Positions 24,596-41,663 of a stretch of 64,000 nucleotides of DNA are shown one piece after another; within the stretch, counting starts at the first letter, position 1, and each line of letters opens with the position of its first letter. The DNA comes from Spongiactinospora sp. TRM90649 (GTDB lineage: Bacteria > Actinomycetota > Actinomycetes > Streptosporangiales > Streptosporangiaceae): positions 186,001 to 250,000 of the forward strand of contig NZ_JARLTC010000010.1 of NCBI RefSeq assembly GCF_029382225.1. Reading direction: 5' to 3'. Both the position numbers and the translations under genes were made by a program. Below the pieces are notes generated by a model. That model ran no database searches. It had not been told where the DNA came from and saw only the letters and a list, made by a program, of their open reading frames with translations.

Positions 24596-24774
24596 TCCCG
24601 GCAAGGCTCTGACCTGCGACGCAGGGGTAGTCCTGCCGAAACTCCGTGAAAGGTAATACATGGTGACATGCGAGGGCAAATCGGGCAAAGGGTAACTTTG
24701 CTGGGGCCTTCGTATCCCGCTGTTCATCGAGGCTTCCGGAGCCCTTAAGCCGCCGTGGCTAGGGTTGGGGCGTC

Positions 24775-25848
24775 GTGAACGGGTCATCACCCGGCGTGGA
24801 GGACGGTCGGCGGCGCCACGCGCGGGAGCAGGGGTCGGCCGTGGCCTGGGTGGAGTCACCGCTGCAGATGCTCTGCGCCGTGGAGGCCCACCATTCCGGC
24901 CTGCTCGGGAGCGAGACGCGGATCGTGCCGAGGGCGAAGCTGCCCGCACTTGTCTCCACGTGTAGAGAGCTCAACCACCTGGGCCTGCCCGTTCATTCCG
25001 TGATCGATTCCGCTCAGAGCGAAATCCCCAGGCCAGGGCGCCGGACCACCTGGGTGCTGGGCGACGCCTTCTCCGGCAAGGTCCAGCTCCGCCTGCTGAC
25101 CGGCGGGGCCTGTCGGGTGGTCATCGTGGACGACGGCCTGGCGACCATTCGCCTGCTCGAACTGCTCGCGGGCCGTCCCTGGACCCCGCTGCTGCGCGCC
25201 AGGGACACCGGCGGGGGAGCGCTGCGCGGCGCCGCGCGCACCGCGCTGGGAGCCGCGGCCGGCCTGCGGCTGCGGCTGGCCGCCCGGAGCGGCAGGCTGG
25301 TGGTGTTCACCGCGCTGCCGGTGCCAAGCGAACTGGCCGCCGACGTCCGCGCGACCGGCGCCGCCCTGGTGACCCACGACTTTCCCTGGTTGCGCTCGCA
25401 ACCCGCCGATCGCTCGCGCCCCTCGGAGCGCACGGTCGTGCTCGGCACGTCCCTGGTGCGCAACGGGCTGATCCACCGCGACCCGTACCTGCTCTGGCTG
25501 GCCCGGCTGGGCTCCTGCGGGCCCGTCGCCTACTTCCCCCACCGCCGGGAAGATCCGCGCGACCTCGATCTGGTCCGGGAGCAGCCGGGCGTGCACGTCT
25601 ACGACGGCGGCGCGCCCGCGGAGATCACGCTGCGCGGCCTCTCGCCGGACCAGCGGGTGCTGAGCCTGCCCTCCACCGCCGTCACGTCGCTGCGCGTGCT
25701 GCTGTCGGCACGCGGCGTGCCGGTCGAGACGGTCGACGTGCCCGACGCCTGGTGGACGGCCGATGCCGCGCCGTCACTCCGGTCCCACCTGCAAATGTTC
25801 GCTCATCACGACCATCTGGGTAATCGCGACATTGGAGTCACATCTTGA
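24775..25848 (+). CDS. Putative sialyltransferase-type protein of the nonulosonate locus, function not assigned
   Basis: Protein of 357 aa without signal peptide or membrane segments. The recognisable opening VAWVESPLQMLCAVEAHHSG (about residues 23-42) resembles the start of GT52/polysialyltransferase-like proteins (SPLQ then a conserved EA). Other features are VVIVDDGLATIRLLELL, VLGTSLVRNGLI and YFPHRREDP, a pattern of CMP-sialic-acid-dependent GT-B enzymes. I cannot assign an acceptor. The stop overlaps the TTG start of the next gene. The GTG at 24775 is used, but a GTG at 24841 just before the conserved block is possible. Confidence 0.75.
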   Translation: MNGSSPGVEDGRRRHAREQGSAVAWVESPLQMLCAVEAHHSGLLGSETRIVPRAKLPALVSTCRELNHLGLPVHSVIDSAQSEIPRPGRRTTWVLGDAFSGKVQLRLLTGGACRVVIVDDGLATIRLLELLAGRPWTPLLRARDTGGGALRGAARTALGAAAGLRLRLAARSGRLVVFTALPVPSELAADVRATGAALVTHDFPWLRSQPADRSRPSERTVVLGTSLVRNGLIHRDPYLLWLARLGSCGPVAYFPHRREDPRDLDLVREQPGVHVYDGGAPAEITLRGLSPDQRVLSLPSTAVTSLRVLLSARGVPVETVDVPDAWWTADAAPSLRSHLQMFAHHDHLGNRDIGVTS

Positions 25849-27074
25849 AAGTCCTGGCGGTGGCCGACTCGGACTCGTATCTGAAGTGGGCCGCGTGCCT
25901 GCTGGACGGGCTTCCACCAGGTGACGAGGAGCGCCTCGCGGTGATCAGGACCCCGATCGCGCCCTCCTCGGAGCAGATCGCCGCCGCCGTGGCGGGCACC
26001 AGGGCCGCCACCCCCGGTGCCGAACCTCCCGAGGTGCTCAGCGCCCGCCGTCTGCGCCGCCTGGCCGAGCGGTTCCAGCCGGACGCGATCCTGCTGGCCT
26101 GCACCGGCCCCGTGGTCGACGTGCTGGCCGCCGAGATCCTGGACGGCCTGCGCCCCCGCCCCCTCCTCGTCTCCGGCCTGCCCGGCATCTCCGTCCCCGC
26201 CACCGAGAAGGCGTGGCGCTTCCGCAGTGGCTGTGACCTGTTCGTGGTGCACAGCACCCGCGAGGTGGCCGAGTTCTCCGCGCTGCGCGACGAACTGGGC
26301 GGCGGCGGCCAGGTCGGCCTGGCCAGGCTGCCCTTCCTGGTCCACGCCGACGCCGGCACGGCCCTCCCCGACGCGCCGCCCCGCGACCGCGTCGTGTTCG
26401 CTACCCAGGCCAAGGTGCCCAGGCGCCGGGAGGAGCGGGAGATGATCCTGCTGGCCCTGGCCGAGCTGGGGGAGCGGCGGCACGACCTCGACGTGGTCGT
26501 CAAGCTGCGCGCGCGCGACACCGAGCGGCAGACCCACAACGAGCGCTACCACTACGAGCGGCTGTGGATGGATCTATCCGCCGAAGGGCGTGTCCGCGGT
26601 GGTTCGGTGAGGTTCGCCGTCGGTCCCATGCATGAGCACCTGTCACGTTCCACTGGTTTCGTCACGGTCAGCTCGACCGCGGCGCTGGAGGCGATCGCCG
26701 GATCGGTGCCGCTGCTGGTGCTGGAGGACTTCGGCGTCAGCGCGGAGATGATCAACATGGTGTTCGAGGGCAGCGGCTGCCTGGGCACCCTGGAGGATCT
26801 CGCCAAAGGGGTCTTCCGCACCCCTGACCAGGAGTGGTGCGAGGCCAACTACTTCCACGACGAGTCCGGTGCCGACTGGCAGATCCGGTTACGGGAACTG
26901 GCCGGCGAGGCCCGCGCGGGGAGCCTCGCGCCCGCGCGGTCGCTGCTGCGTGGCCCGCAGGATCTCGCGGCCCGCCGCCGGGCGCGGATGCGCGTCGAGG
27001 TGCCCCCCGCCATGCTGCGGGTCGGCTATCGCGCCAAGCGCCGGGTGCGCCGCTACCTCAAGGCGATCGGCTGA
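25845..27074 (+). CDS. DUF6716 putative glycosyltransferase
   Basis: Protein of 409 aa with the features of the actinobacterial DUF6716 family. It opens MKVLAVADSDSYLKWAACLLDGLP. A central GT-B-like half contains VFATQAKVPRRREEREMILLALAELGERR and VVVKLRARDTERQTHNE. A nucleotide-sugar-site-like stretch, FVTVSSTAALEAIAGSVPLLVLEDFGVS (about residues 270-297), follows. A basic C-terminal tail (GYRAKRRVRRYLK) may contact the membrane. The start is TTG with GGAG 8 nt upstream, overlapping the stop of the previous gene. Together with its neighbours it probably builds a surface polymer containing nonulosonic acid. Confidence 0.85.
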   Translation: MKVLAVADSDSYLKWAACLLDGLPPGDEERLAVIRTPIAPSSEQIAAAVAGTRAATPGAEPPEVLSARRLRRLAERFQPDAILLACTGPVVDVLAAEILDGLRPRPLLVSGLPGISVPATEKAWRFRSGCDLFVVHSTREVAEFSALRDELGGGGQVGLARLPFLVHADAGTALPDAPPRDRVVFATQAKVPRRREEREMILLALAELGERRHDLDVVVKLRARDTERQTHNERYHYERLWMDLSAEGRVRGGSVRFAVGPMHEHLSRSTGFVTVSSTAALEAIAGSVPLLVLEDFGVSAEMINMVFEGSGCLGTLEDLAKGVFRTPDQEWCEANYFHDESGADWQIRLRELAGEARAGSLAPARSLLRGPQDLAARRRARMRVEVPPAMLRVGYRAKRRVRRYLKAIG

Positions 27075-27094
27075 TCGCCCGCCGGATCATGGAG

Positions 27095-27122
27095 GAGACC
27101 GGCCGCCACGGCGGCCGGTCTC
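27095..27122. terminator. Convergent terminator hairpin
   Basis: Arms GAGACCGGCCGCC / GGCGGCCGGTCTC with a minimal loop lie between the two halves of the nonulosonate locus; the far end overlaps the stop codon of the polysialyltransferase-like gene. Confidence 0.8.
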
Positions 27123-28410
27123 AGGGCAGAGCGCGGGCCAGCTTGCGGCGCAGCCGGGCCAGCGTGCCCGCCGGACCGCCTCCCGCTTCGTCGCGTGCCA
27201 GGTCGAGCGCGGCCAGGCGCTGCCGTTTGAAGTAGCGCGCGGGCCCGGCCTCGGCCACGTAGGCGGCGGCGGTCTCCCTGAGCCCCGGCAGGATCGTGCT
27301 CTGCATGCAGTACCCGACCGCGTGGATCAGCGATGTGATGTCGCGCCCAGAGAACGGCGCGTCGGTGAGCGTCCCGTCGGGGTTCATCCTTGGCACGGTG
27401 GCGTCGATGATCGTGATCGGGATCCGGTTGCTGTTCTCGTAGGGCGCGAGCCGTTCAAGGACCAGTTCCGCGCCCACCGTGGCCACCGGCAGCCCGAAGT
27501 AGCGCGCCGCCGTGGAGAGCGCGGTGGAGAAGCACCCCACCACGATCGAGGGCCGCAGCGCGGCGAACAACGCCTCCGCCGGGACCGCCTCCCCTGCCAC
27601 CGTCAGCCGTACGCCCAGGTCCTCGGCGGTCTGCCGGAGCTGCTGGGCGTGGCGGCGGCCCGCCGCCGGATGCGGCTTGAAGACCACCTGGTCATGGCCC
27701 CGCGCCACCAGCCCGCGCAGCATCGAGGCGTGCAGCTCGGCCTCCTCCTCGGCGGTCACGATGTCCAGCGCGGACAGGTACTGGCCGAGGATCACGGCGT
27801 CGCCCTCGACGTCCATCGCGCAGGCCCCGGCCACCTGGTCCACCACCGAGGTGAACGCGGGGCCGGGCAGCGGCTCGGCGGGCACGTCGTGCTCGCCGAG
27901 CAGCAGCGGCGACAGGCCGGGCACCAGGTCGAGGTGCAGCAGCCTCGTCAGCCGTCCGGAGATCTCCAGCGGCAGTGGGTTGCGGGTGGGGCCGTAGCTC
28001 ATCAGCCCGTCGGAGTAGACCGTGATCGGGCACTCCCGCACCAGCCCGGCGATGGTCCGCGCGGGCGGTACCGCCAGCGACTCGACCACCAGCTCCGCCG
28101 GCCCGTCGCCCAGTTCGAGATGGGAGGCGATCAGCCGGCCCAGCATCGGGACCTCGATGACCCGGGCCTTCCAGTCCGACGGGTGCAGCGGCGACACCAG
28201 CTCGTTCCACGACCGGATCTCGTCGAACCGGTCGCGCAGGGCGGCGAAGCCGGGGGTCTCGTCCAGTGGGGCGGCGATCTCCGGGATGGCCGCGTTGTTG
28301 GAGACCAGCAGGACCCGCCGCCCCGTGCGCTCCCCGAACTTCCCCGCGTCCAAGGCGGCCGCCAGCGTCATGGCCCCGAACAGGGTCGAGGCGTAGAAGA
28401 GCTGGATCAT
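27121..28410 (-). CDS. Alpha-2,8-polysialyltransferase family protein
   Basis: Protein of 429 aa matching the POLYST family pattern: QLFYASTLFGAMTLAAALDAG at the N-terminus, PITVYSDGLMSYGPTRNPLP, VILGQYLSALDIV, the phosphate-binding VVFKPHPAAG (about residues 245-254) and VGCFSTALSTAARYFG (about 302-317), typical of CMP-sialate GT-B transferases. Members polymerise or add sialic or related nonulosonic acids. The start ATG overlaps the GT2 stop (ATGA) and has GGAGGA upstream. In actinomycetes such genes have been linked to teichulosonic (Kdn-containing) cell-wall acids; that role is inferred here. Confidence 0.9.
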   Translation of the reverse strand: MIQLFYASTLFGAMTLAAALDAGKFGERTGRRVLLVSNNAAIPEIAAPLDETPGFAALRDRFDEIRSWNELVSPLHPSDWKARVIEVPMLGRLIASHLELGDGPAELVVESLAVPPARTIAGLVRECPITVYSDGLMSYGPTRNPLPLEISGRLTRLLHLDLVPGLSPLLLGEHDVPAEPLPGPAFTSVVDQVAGACAMDVEGDAVILGQYLSALDIVTAEEEAELHASMLRGLVARGHDQVVFKPHPAAGRRHAQQLRQTAEDLGVRLTVAGEAVPAEALFAALRPSIVVGCFSTALSTAARYFGLPVATVGAELVLERLAPYENSNRIPITIIDATVPRMNPDGTLTDAPFSGRDITSLIHAVGYCMQSTILPGLRETAAAYVAEAGPARYFKRQRLAALDLARDEAGGGPAGTLARLRRKLARALP

Positions 28411-29393
28411 GCGTCCTCCATGGCGGGCCGGTATCTGGCTGGCGGGAGGCGGGGCGTCTCGGGGGCCAGCGCGCGCAGCGCCTCCTCCCGCTCCGCCTCC
28501 AGATGGGAAAACGTCTCGGCGAGCAGGTCTTCGGGGAGCCGTCGCAACGCGTCCGCGCCGCACGCGACGAATCTGGCGCGTAGCTCCGGGGTGAACCGGT
28601 CGAGCAGTTCCAGGTGGTGGGCCAGCAGCGCGCACATCATGCGCACCGCCTTGGGCAGGAAACGGCGGTCCTCGGCGAGGTCCTTGAAGATCAGGTCGAA
28701 GGCGTCGAAGAAGTGGAGCTGCCGCTCGTCGCCGACCTGGGTCAGCGACCCGGGCACCATGCGGCGGTAGAACAGGCCGTGCAGCGACACCACGGAGCAC
28801 GACCGGGCCTGGCGGTGCAGCCGCCAGATCCACGGCCGGTCCTCCGCGGTGTGCAGGTGCCCGGGGAAGGTGAGCAGGTCGCCGAGGTCGCGGCGGTAGA
28901 TCCCGGCCCAGGCGTAGGGGTAGTCGACCATGGACTTGGCGTCCACGGGCAGGATCGCCTCGCGAGGGTCGAACACCACACCGCGCCTGGCCCTCGGCAC
29001 CCGGTGGATCACCCGTTTGCGGCCCTCGGCCTGTACGTGGTCCACCCGGACGAAGTCGCAGCCGAGCCCCTCGATGGCCGACACGAGGTCGGCCAGGTAG
29101 CCGGGGGCGACCCAGTCGTCGCCGTCCATGAACGTCACGTACCGGCCGGAGGCCAGCGATAACCCGAGGTTGCGCGCGTCGGCCAGCCCGACGGGGCTGG
29201 GGTTGCGCAGCACCGACATGCCCGGCAGGTCGCCGCGGAAGTCGTCGATGATCGAGCCGGTGCCGTCCACCGAGCCGTCGTCGACCACGATGAACTCGAA
29301 ATCCGGCCGGGCGTTCCTGATCAGCGACGTGAGCGCGTCGGCGAGGTACGCCTCTCCGTCGCGAATGGGCACGATGACGGAGAGGGTGATCAA
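28407..29393 (-). CDS. Glycosyltransferase family 2 protein
   Basis: GT-A fold enzyme of 328 aa. The nucleotide-binding start is ITLSVIVPIRDGEAYLADALTSL, with FIVVDDGSVDGTG (about residues 36-48), and the metal-binding DxD lies in FMDGDDWVAPGYL (about 92-104). The C-terminal half is helical, like capsule and CDP-glycerol-linked GT2 enzymes. The TTG start at 29393 is chosen from AAGGA 5 nt upstream and because it opens directly at the first beta-strand. It lies between the nonulosonate synthase gene (61-nt gap) and the polysialyltransferase-like gene (4-nt overlap), so it belongs to one operon. Confidence 0.93.
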   Translation of the reverse strand: MITLSVIVPIRDGEAYLADALTSLIRNARPDFEFIVVDDGSVDGTGSIIDDFRGDLPGMSVLRNPSPVGLADARNLGLSLASGRYVTFMDGDDWVAPGYLADLVSAIEGLGCDFVRVDHVQAEGRKRVIHRVPRARRGVVFDPREAILPVDAKSMVDYPYAWAGIYRRDLGDLLTFPGHLHTAEDRPWIWRLHRQARSCSVVSLHGLFYRRMVPGSLTQVGDERQLHFFDAFDLIFKDLAEDRRFLPKAVRMMCALLAHHLELLDRFTPELRARFVACGADALRRLPEDLLAETFSHLEAEREEALRALAPETPRLPPARYRPAMEDA

Positions 29394-29454
29394 GACTGTC
29401 CTTCTCGGCGCTGGCCGTGGTCGAGGCGGAAGGTGGACGCGCGGGCGGGCCCGC

Positions 29455-31524
<2,070 letters not shown>

Positions 31525-31687
31525 GATGAACTCCTCGTGGAATGGGTGTCGGCGTAGCGGAGATTTCCTGGGCCGGGGGTGCTCCGAAACTAGCCACGAG
31601 GGTGACCGTGCGGGGGTTTGCGAGCTGAACGCCCCGCATCGCTCCTGTTAACTTTGCGTGCCGCCGGAAGGCCGTTCCCGGACATGC

Positions 31688-31734
31688 TTACGCCCCGTCC
31701 ACCCCCCGATGGGGCTGGTGCGGACGGGGCGTAA
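31688..31734 (-). terminator. Terminator after the M4-M28 protease gene
   Basis: 13-nt perfect arms TTACGCCCCGTCC / GGACGGGGCGTAA enclose a 21-nt loop that itself can pair CCCC with GGGG. It lies 22 nt beyond the protease stop codon and also separates it from the TTG-started nonulosonate operon. Confidence 0.8.
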
Positions 31735-31755
31735 ACCGTACCGGTCAGATGAGGA

Positions 31756-36439
<4,684 letters not shown>

Positions 36440-36515
36440 GTCACCAGGTTAATAGTAAAGAACCTTTTCATTAAGGCCCAATTCCGAAAAACACCTTGAT
36501 GTCGTAAGTGGTGGC

Positions 36516-37490
36516 TTACGCGCCGATTGCTGCGCGGAGTAGGGGAAGCGACCGTTGCAGGGCCCGTTCCCAGTACGGCCAGGTATGCGTGCCGGGTCCG
36601 TAGAAGTCGGTGGTGACCTTCGCGCCGTGGTCGCGGGCTCGCCCGACGAACGTCTTCGACTGGGCCAGCATCGCGCCCTCGTAGTCGGCGGTCGTGCCGG
36701 GCGGGTCGAGGGGCCCCGGTTCGCCGTTCCCCGAGGAGACGTACACCTTCATGCCGCGCAGGCGCTCGGCCAGCACCGTGGGATTGTGCTCGTCCCACTG
36801 GCGGTCGTCGGCCGTGAGGTCGCCCCACAGCGCGGCGGGGTCCTCGCCGTTGCTGCTGACCAGATCGCGTACGGCCGCGCGGTCGCCGGTGGTGTCGAGC
36901 ACCCCCGAGTAGGCCGCTGCGGCCTGGAAGGTGCCCGGATGCCGGGCGGCGTAGCCGATCGCGCCCAGCCCGCCCATCGAGAACCCGGCGACGGCGCGCC
37001 GCCTCCCCGCCCCGAACTCCGCCTCCATCAGCGGGATCAGCTCCCTGATGTGGAAGGTCTCCCAGGCGGGGCCGTCGCGCCAGTCGGAGTAGAACCCGAC
37101 CCGCCCGCCCTCGGGCATGACCACGATCATCGGGAGGCCCGAGGTGAGCCGTTCCGCGCCGCCCTCCTCCGCCCAGCCCGCGTATCCGCTCTGACAGCAG
37201 CCGTGCAGCAGGTACAGGACCGGCCAGGGCCCGGAGCCGGGGCGCCACCCGGACGGCAGCAGGACCCGCACGGAGGCCGTCCGGCCGAGCGCGGGGGACT
37301 CCACGGTGAGGTCATGCCCCCGTTGCCCGGTCGCGATCCGGTCCACGATCCGCGGCCCCGCGCGTTCCGCGGCGACCTCCGCCCGCTCCGTGCCGGACCC
37401 CGATCCGGGGCGCCCCCAAAGGGCCGTGACGGTGGCGGTGACGGCCACCAGGGCGGTCAGGACGATCAGCCAGATCCGCAGGGACTTCAA
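36516..37490 (-). CDS. Esterase-family alpha/beta hydrolase, membrane-anchored or secreted (antigen 85/esterase D fold)
   Basis: Protein of 324 aa. The TTG start has AAGGAGA 6 nt upstream. An N-terminal hydrophobic segment (IWLIVLTALVAVTATVTALW) is a signal anchor. The hydrolase fold includes VLYLLHGCCQSGYAGWAEEGG (oxyanion region, about 95-115) and MIVVMPEGGRVGFYSDW. The nucleophile Ser lies in AVAGFSMGGLGAIGYA (about 168-183) and the catalytic His in YGPGTHTWPYWERAL near the C-terminus. This is the putative esterase family that includes mycolyltransferases and acetyl-xylan/feruloyl esterases. Substrate unknown. Confidence 0.9.
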   Translation of the reverse strand: MKSLRIWLIVLTALVAVTATVTALWGRPGSGSGTERAEVAAERAGPRIVDRIATGQRGHDLTVESPALGRTASVRVLLPSGWRPGSGPWPVLYLLHGCCQSGYAGWAEEGGAERLTSGLPMIVVMPEGGRVGFYSDWRDGPAWETFHIRELIPLMEAEFGAGRRRAVAGFSMGGLGAIGYAARHPGTFQAAAAYSGVLDTTGDRAAVRDLVSSNGEDPAALWGDLTADDRQWDEHNPTVLAERLRGMKVYVSSGNGEPGPLDPPGTTADYEGAMLAQSKTFVGRARDHGAKVTTDFYGPGTHTWPYWERALQRSLPLLRAAIGA

Positions 37491-37963
37491 CGCCGTCTCC
37501 TTCGGGCGCTTCCCGCGCGGAACACCGGGCCGCCGCCCTTCGCTGGGCCGGCCGCGGCGACCGTGCGCGCCGGGATCATGATCGTACCGGGCGGCGGCCC
37601 GAATGCCACCCCCCAACATTCACCGCTCTAACAAATACCGCCACACACGTCCCGATTCAGAAATACCTCCACAAATCTATAAACGCCCCTGCGTGTCCTC
37701 CCCCGGCGGCCGGCGGCCGGCCCACCCGCCCCGTCCACCCCGTGAGCACGCGCCGGCCAGTGCGAACTCGCCGGGCCGGGGGGTGGCGGAGCGGGACTGG
37801 GAGCGATCCCACGCGCTCGTGTGGCGGGCATCGGCGGCGGGCGGAGCCGTGCGGGACGGGCGGGGTCAACTCGGCGTGGGGGAATTGGGGGCGACATTTG
37901 CTTGGAATGAGGTTGAAACATCGCTCCGACAGTGTTTGGTGTCAGATTGAGGGGTGATTGCCA
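37491..37963. other. 473-bp intergenic region between divergent genes, with one CebR-like site
   Basis: Divergent promoters for the esterase (left) and the ACT-domain gene (right) must lie here. At 37798-37811 is TGGGAGCGATCCCA, one base different from the CebR consensus palindrome. The stretch 37623-37690 is less GC-rich than its surroundings. No open frame here has convincing coding character. Confidence 0.6.
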
Positions 37964-38656
37964 ATGCTGTTGCGGTTGCGTGTTTCACTGCCCGACCGGC
38001 CGGGAGCGCTCGGGCAGGTGACCAGGGTGCTCGGGACCATCGGGGCCGATATCCATCAGGTGACCGTGCTGGGCCGGGAGGGCGGCAGGGCGGTGGACGA
38101 CTTCACGGTCGCCTGGCCGGGGGATCGCGCCGTGCCGGGGGAGGAGTCCGGTGAGGTGCAGAGCGACATGACGGCAGACGTGCGCGACCGGCTCGCCGCG
38201 GTCCCCGGGGTGTCGGTGGAGGGGGTGTGGCGCACCCGTGAGGTGCCGGGCTCCACTCCCGGCTACGACCTGCTGCGCTATGTCGTGGCCGACCCCGTGC
38301 GGGCCTTCGCCACGCTGGTGGACGCGCTGCCCGACCTGGTCGGCGCGGACTGGGCGCTCACCGTGGCGACCGGGCGGATCGGCGACGCCTCGCGCGTGTG
38401 GGCCGACGTGGTCCACCGCAGCCTGCGGGCCCCGGAGGGGTTCGTCCCGACGGGGAGCGTCCCGCCCAGGGCGGCGGTGTCGGCCGACGGCGGGGTGGGG
38501 CTGCTCTGCGTCCCGCTGGAGGAGGCGGCCCTGTGCCTGGTCGTCGGCCGCGCGCAGGGGGCGGCGTTCCACCGCGCCGAGCTGGACTCGGTGGCCCGCC
38601 TGGTGGAGGTCGTGAGCATGCTGGCGGCGACCGGGGAGGCCACCGCCGTCGGGTGA
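37964..38656 (+). CDS. ACT domain-containing protein
   Basis: Protein of 230 aa. The N-terminal ACT domain spans about residues 1-80 (LLRLRVSLPDRPGALGQVTRVLGTIGADIHQVTVLGREGGRAVDDFTV), a ligand-binding fold that usually senses amino acids. The rest, about 85-228, has a GAF-like feel (VVADPVRAFATLVDALPDLVGADWALTV, LLCVPLEEAALCLVVGRAQGAAFHRAELDSVARLVEVV). There is no catalytic or DNA-binding domain, so it is probably a sensory or allosteric partner. The ATG at 37964 is preferred over a TTG 6 nt upstream because of the spacing to GAGGGG. It converges on the ABC ATPase gene with a 10-nt gap. Confidence 0.88.
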   Translation: MLLRLRVSLPDRPGALGQVTRVLGTIGADIHQVTVLGREGGRAVDDFTVAWPGDRAVPGEESGEVQSDMTADVRDRLAAVPGVSVEGVWRTREVPGSTPGYDLLRYVVADPVRAFATLVDALPDLVGADWALTVATGRIGDASRVWADVVHRSLRAPEGFVPTGSVPPRAAVSADGGVGLLCVPLEEAALCLVVGRAQGAAFHRAELDSVARLVEVVSMLAATGEATAVG

Positions 38657-38666
38657 GACGCGCCGG

Positions 38667-39962
<1,296 letters not shown>

Positions 39963-40490
39963 TGGCCTGCTCCGCCCACATTCATGGAGATCTCTTCAGC
40001 GTCCCCACAGTGGGGCCGCTGATCCCAGGGTCGGAAGGCGGGCGCGAGACGCCAACTGTGGCGGTGCCGATTGATGAGGTAGTACATCGCGGGCAGGTGG
40101 GCTGTGTCCATACGTGGTGGATTATTTCTGTATCCGTGATGTTTCCGGGATCAGTTTGGGACCGGCTAAAACTCTGGCCTTGTCCTGTCCCGGGGGTCCC
40201 GGGCCTTTCAGTGGTGTCAACCTGCCCACAGCTTACATCGCGGCTTCCGGGGCATCTGTGCTGATCAAGGGGTTTTGAGGGGTGACGCTCCGTCGTGGGT
40301 CGTTGGAAACGGTTGCGGAAAGTTACCGCAACCGTCTGAGTAGAAGTTCCTCCACCAGTCACTCGCACGGTCATGATCCCCGGCTCAATATGTCCCTTAC
40401 GCGCCTCGGCGGGCCGAACCGCGGCGCCCCCTGTGCCAGGCCTTCCACCTCCACGCTGAGCAGGCTGATCGCGCGCGTACAGTACTGACC
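39963..40490. other. 528-bp intergenic region between divergent ABC ATPase and LacI genes
   Basis: The region holds the promoters of the flanking genes. At 40309-40335 is a 10-bp inverted repeat (ACGGTTGCGG, 7 nt, CCGCAACCGT), described separately. I see no convincing coding frame in the rest. Confidence 0.6.
40309..40335. promoter_or_regulatory. Inverted repeat, candidate operator of the LacI regulator
   Basis: Perfect 10-bp arms ACGGTTGCGG and CCGCAACCGT are separated by AAAGTTA, about 155 nt upstream of the LacI-family gene. GGAAAC-type half sites and dyads of this size are typical of LacI-family sugar operators. Autoregulation is inferred. The dyad could also form a hairpin in RNA. Confidence 0.55.
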
Positions 40491-41513
40491 ATGAACGGCA
40501 CCCGGCTGTCCGACATCGCAGCGCAGGCAGGGGTCAGTGAGGCGACCGTGAGCCGGGTGCTGAACGGCAAGCCGGGTGTGTCGTCCGCCACCAGGCAGGC
40601 CGTCCTCACCGCGCTGGACACCATGGGATACGAGCGGCCCCAGCGGCTGCGCCCGCGCAGCAACGGCCTGATCGGCCTGGTCGTCCCCGGCCTGGAGAAC
40701 CCGATCTTCCCGGCGTTCGCCCAGGCGGTGGAGAGATCGCTGATCCGCTACGGCTTCACCCCGGTGCTGTGCACGCAGCTCCCCGGCGGCGCGCCGGAGG
40801 ACGACTTCACCGAGCTGCTGCTCGACCGGGGGGTCAGCGGAATCGTCTTCGTCTCCGGCCTGCACGCCGACACCACCGCACGGATGGAGCGCTACACCAG
40901 GCTCACCGAGCGGGGCCTGCCGATCGTCCTGGTGGACGGCTACGCCGAGGAGATCGAGGCCACCTTCATCTCACCCGACGACCGGTTCGCGGCGAGCCTC
41001 TCCGTGCAGCACCTGGTCGACCTCGGCCACGAGCGCGTCGGCCTGGCGGTCGGGCCGCGCCGGTTCGTCCCGGTGATCCGCAAGATCGAGGGATACCGCC
41101 ATGCGATGTCGCGGCTGCTGGGCATCACCGACGTCGACGGGCTGATCTCCCACTCGCTGTTCTCCGTCGAGGGCGGCCAGGCGGCGGCGGGCGCGCTGCT
41201 GGAGCGCGGCTGCACGGGCATCGTGTGCGCCAGCGACCTGATGGCGCTGGGCGCCGTCCGCGCCTGCCGTGCCCGCGGGCTCTCCGTGCCCGGCGACGTC
41301 TCGGTCGTCGGGTTCGACGACTCCCCGCTGATCGCCTTCACCGACCCGCCGCTCACCACCCTCAGGAAGCCGATCGGCGCGATGGCGGGCGCGGCCGTCG
41401 AGACGCTGGTCGAGTGCGTCAACGGGGCTCCGGCCAAGCACGTCGAGCTGCTCTTCCAGCCCGAGCTGGTGGTGCGCGGCTCCACCGGTTCCGGCCCGCT
41501 CGTCAGCCGCTGA
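40491..41513 (+). CDS. LacI-family transcriptional regulator
   Basis: Protein of 340 aa. The HTH is RLSDIAAQAGVSEATVSRVLNGKPGVSSATRQAVLTAL (about residues 5-42), with hinge RPRSNGLIGLVVPGLENPIFPAFAQAVE. The sugar-binding-type effector domain runs to about 330 (GIVFVSGLHADT, VQHLVDLGHERVGLAVG, GIVCASDLMALGAVRACRARGLSVPGDVSVVGFDDSPL). It is separate from cebR and diverged in sequence. It lies between an MsiK-type ATPase and the Entner-Doudoroff operon, so a sugar-responsive role in either is plausible but unproven. Confidence 0.93.
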   Translation: MNGTRLSDIAAQAGVSEATVSRVLNGKPGVSSATRQAVLTALDTMGYERPQRLRPRSNGLIGLVVPGLENPIFPAFAQAVERSLIRYGFTPVLCTQLPGGAPEDDFTELLLDRGVSGIVFVSGLHADTTARMERYTRLTERGLPIVLVDGYAEEIEATFISPDDRFAASLSVQHLVDLGHERVGLAVGPRRFVPVIRKIEGYRHAMSRLLGITDVDGLISHSLFSVEGGQAAAGALLERGCTGIVCASDLMALGAVRACRARGLSVPGDVSVVGFDDSPLIAFTDPPLTTLRKPIGAMAGAAVETLVECVNGAPAKHVELLFQPELVVRGSTGSGPLVSR

Positions 41514-41533
41514 GCCGTCCCCGCGAAAGGGAA

Positions 41534-41606
41534 GGCCCGTGACGCCTGGTGAGGCGCCACGGGCCGTCGCTCCCATGACGCGGCCCCGGGTCACGGGGCC
41601 GTCATG
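41534..41606. terminator. Two consecutive hairpins between convergent LacI and eda genes
   Basis: The first hairpin (41534-41565) has arms GGCCCGTGACGCC / GGCGCCACGGGCC with one mismatch. The second (41574-41606) pairs CATGAC...GGCCCC with GGGGCCGTCATG and has a 2-nt bulge. One probably ends each convergent transcript. Confidence 0.75.
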
Positions 41607-41663
41607 GCCACCGGCGGGCCGAGGGAGGAAGGAGGCCCGGCCGGCGTCGTTCGTGGTGGGTGG

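Noticed and set aside
36503..36520. Hairpin CGTAAG-TGGTGG-CTTACG at the end of the esterase gene as a terminator
   Set aside because: The stem has only 6 bp with low GC and overlaps the stop codon. It is too weak to call.
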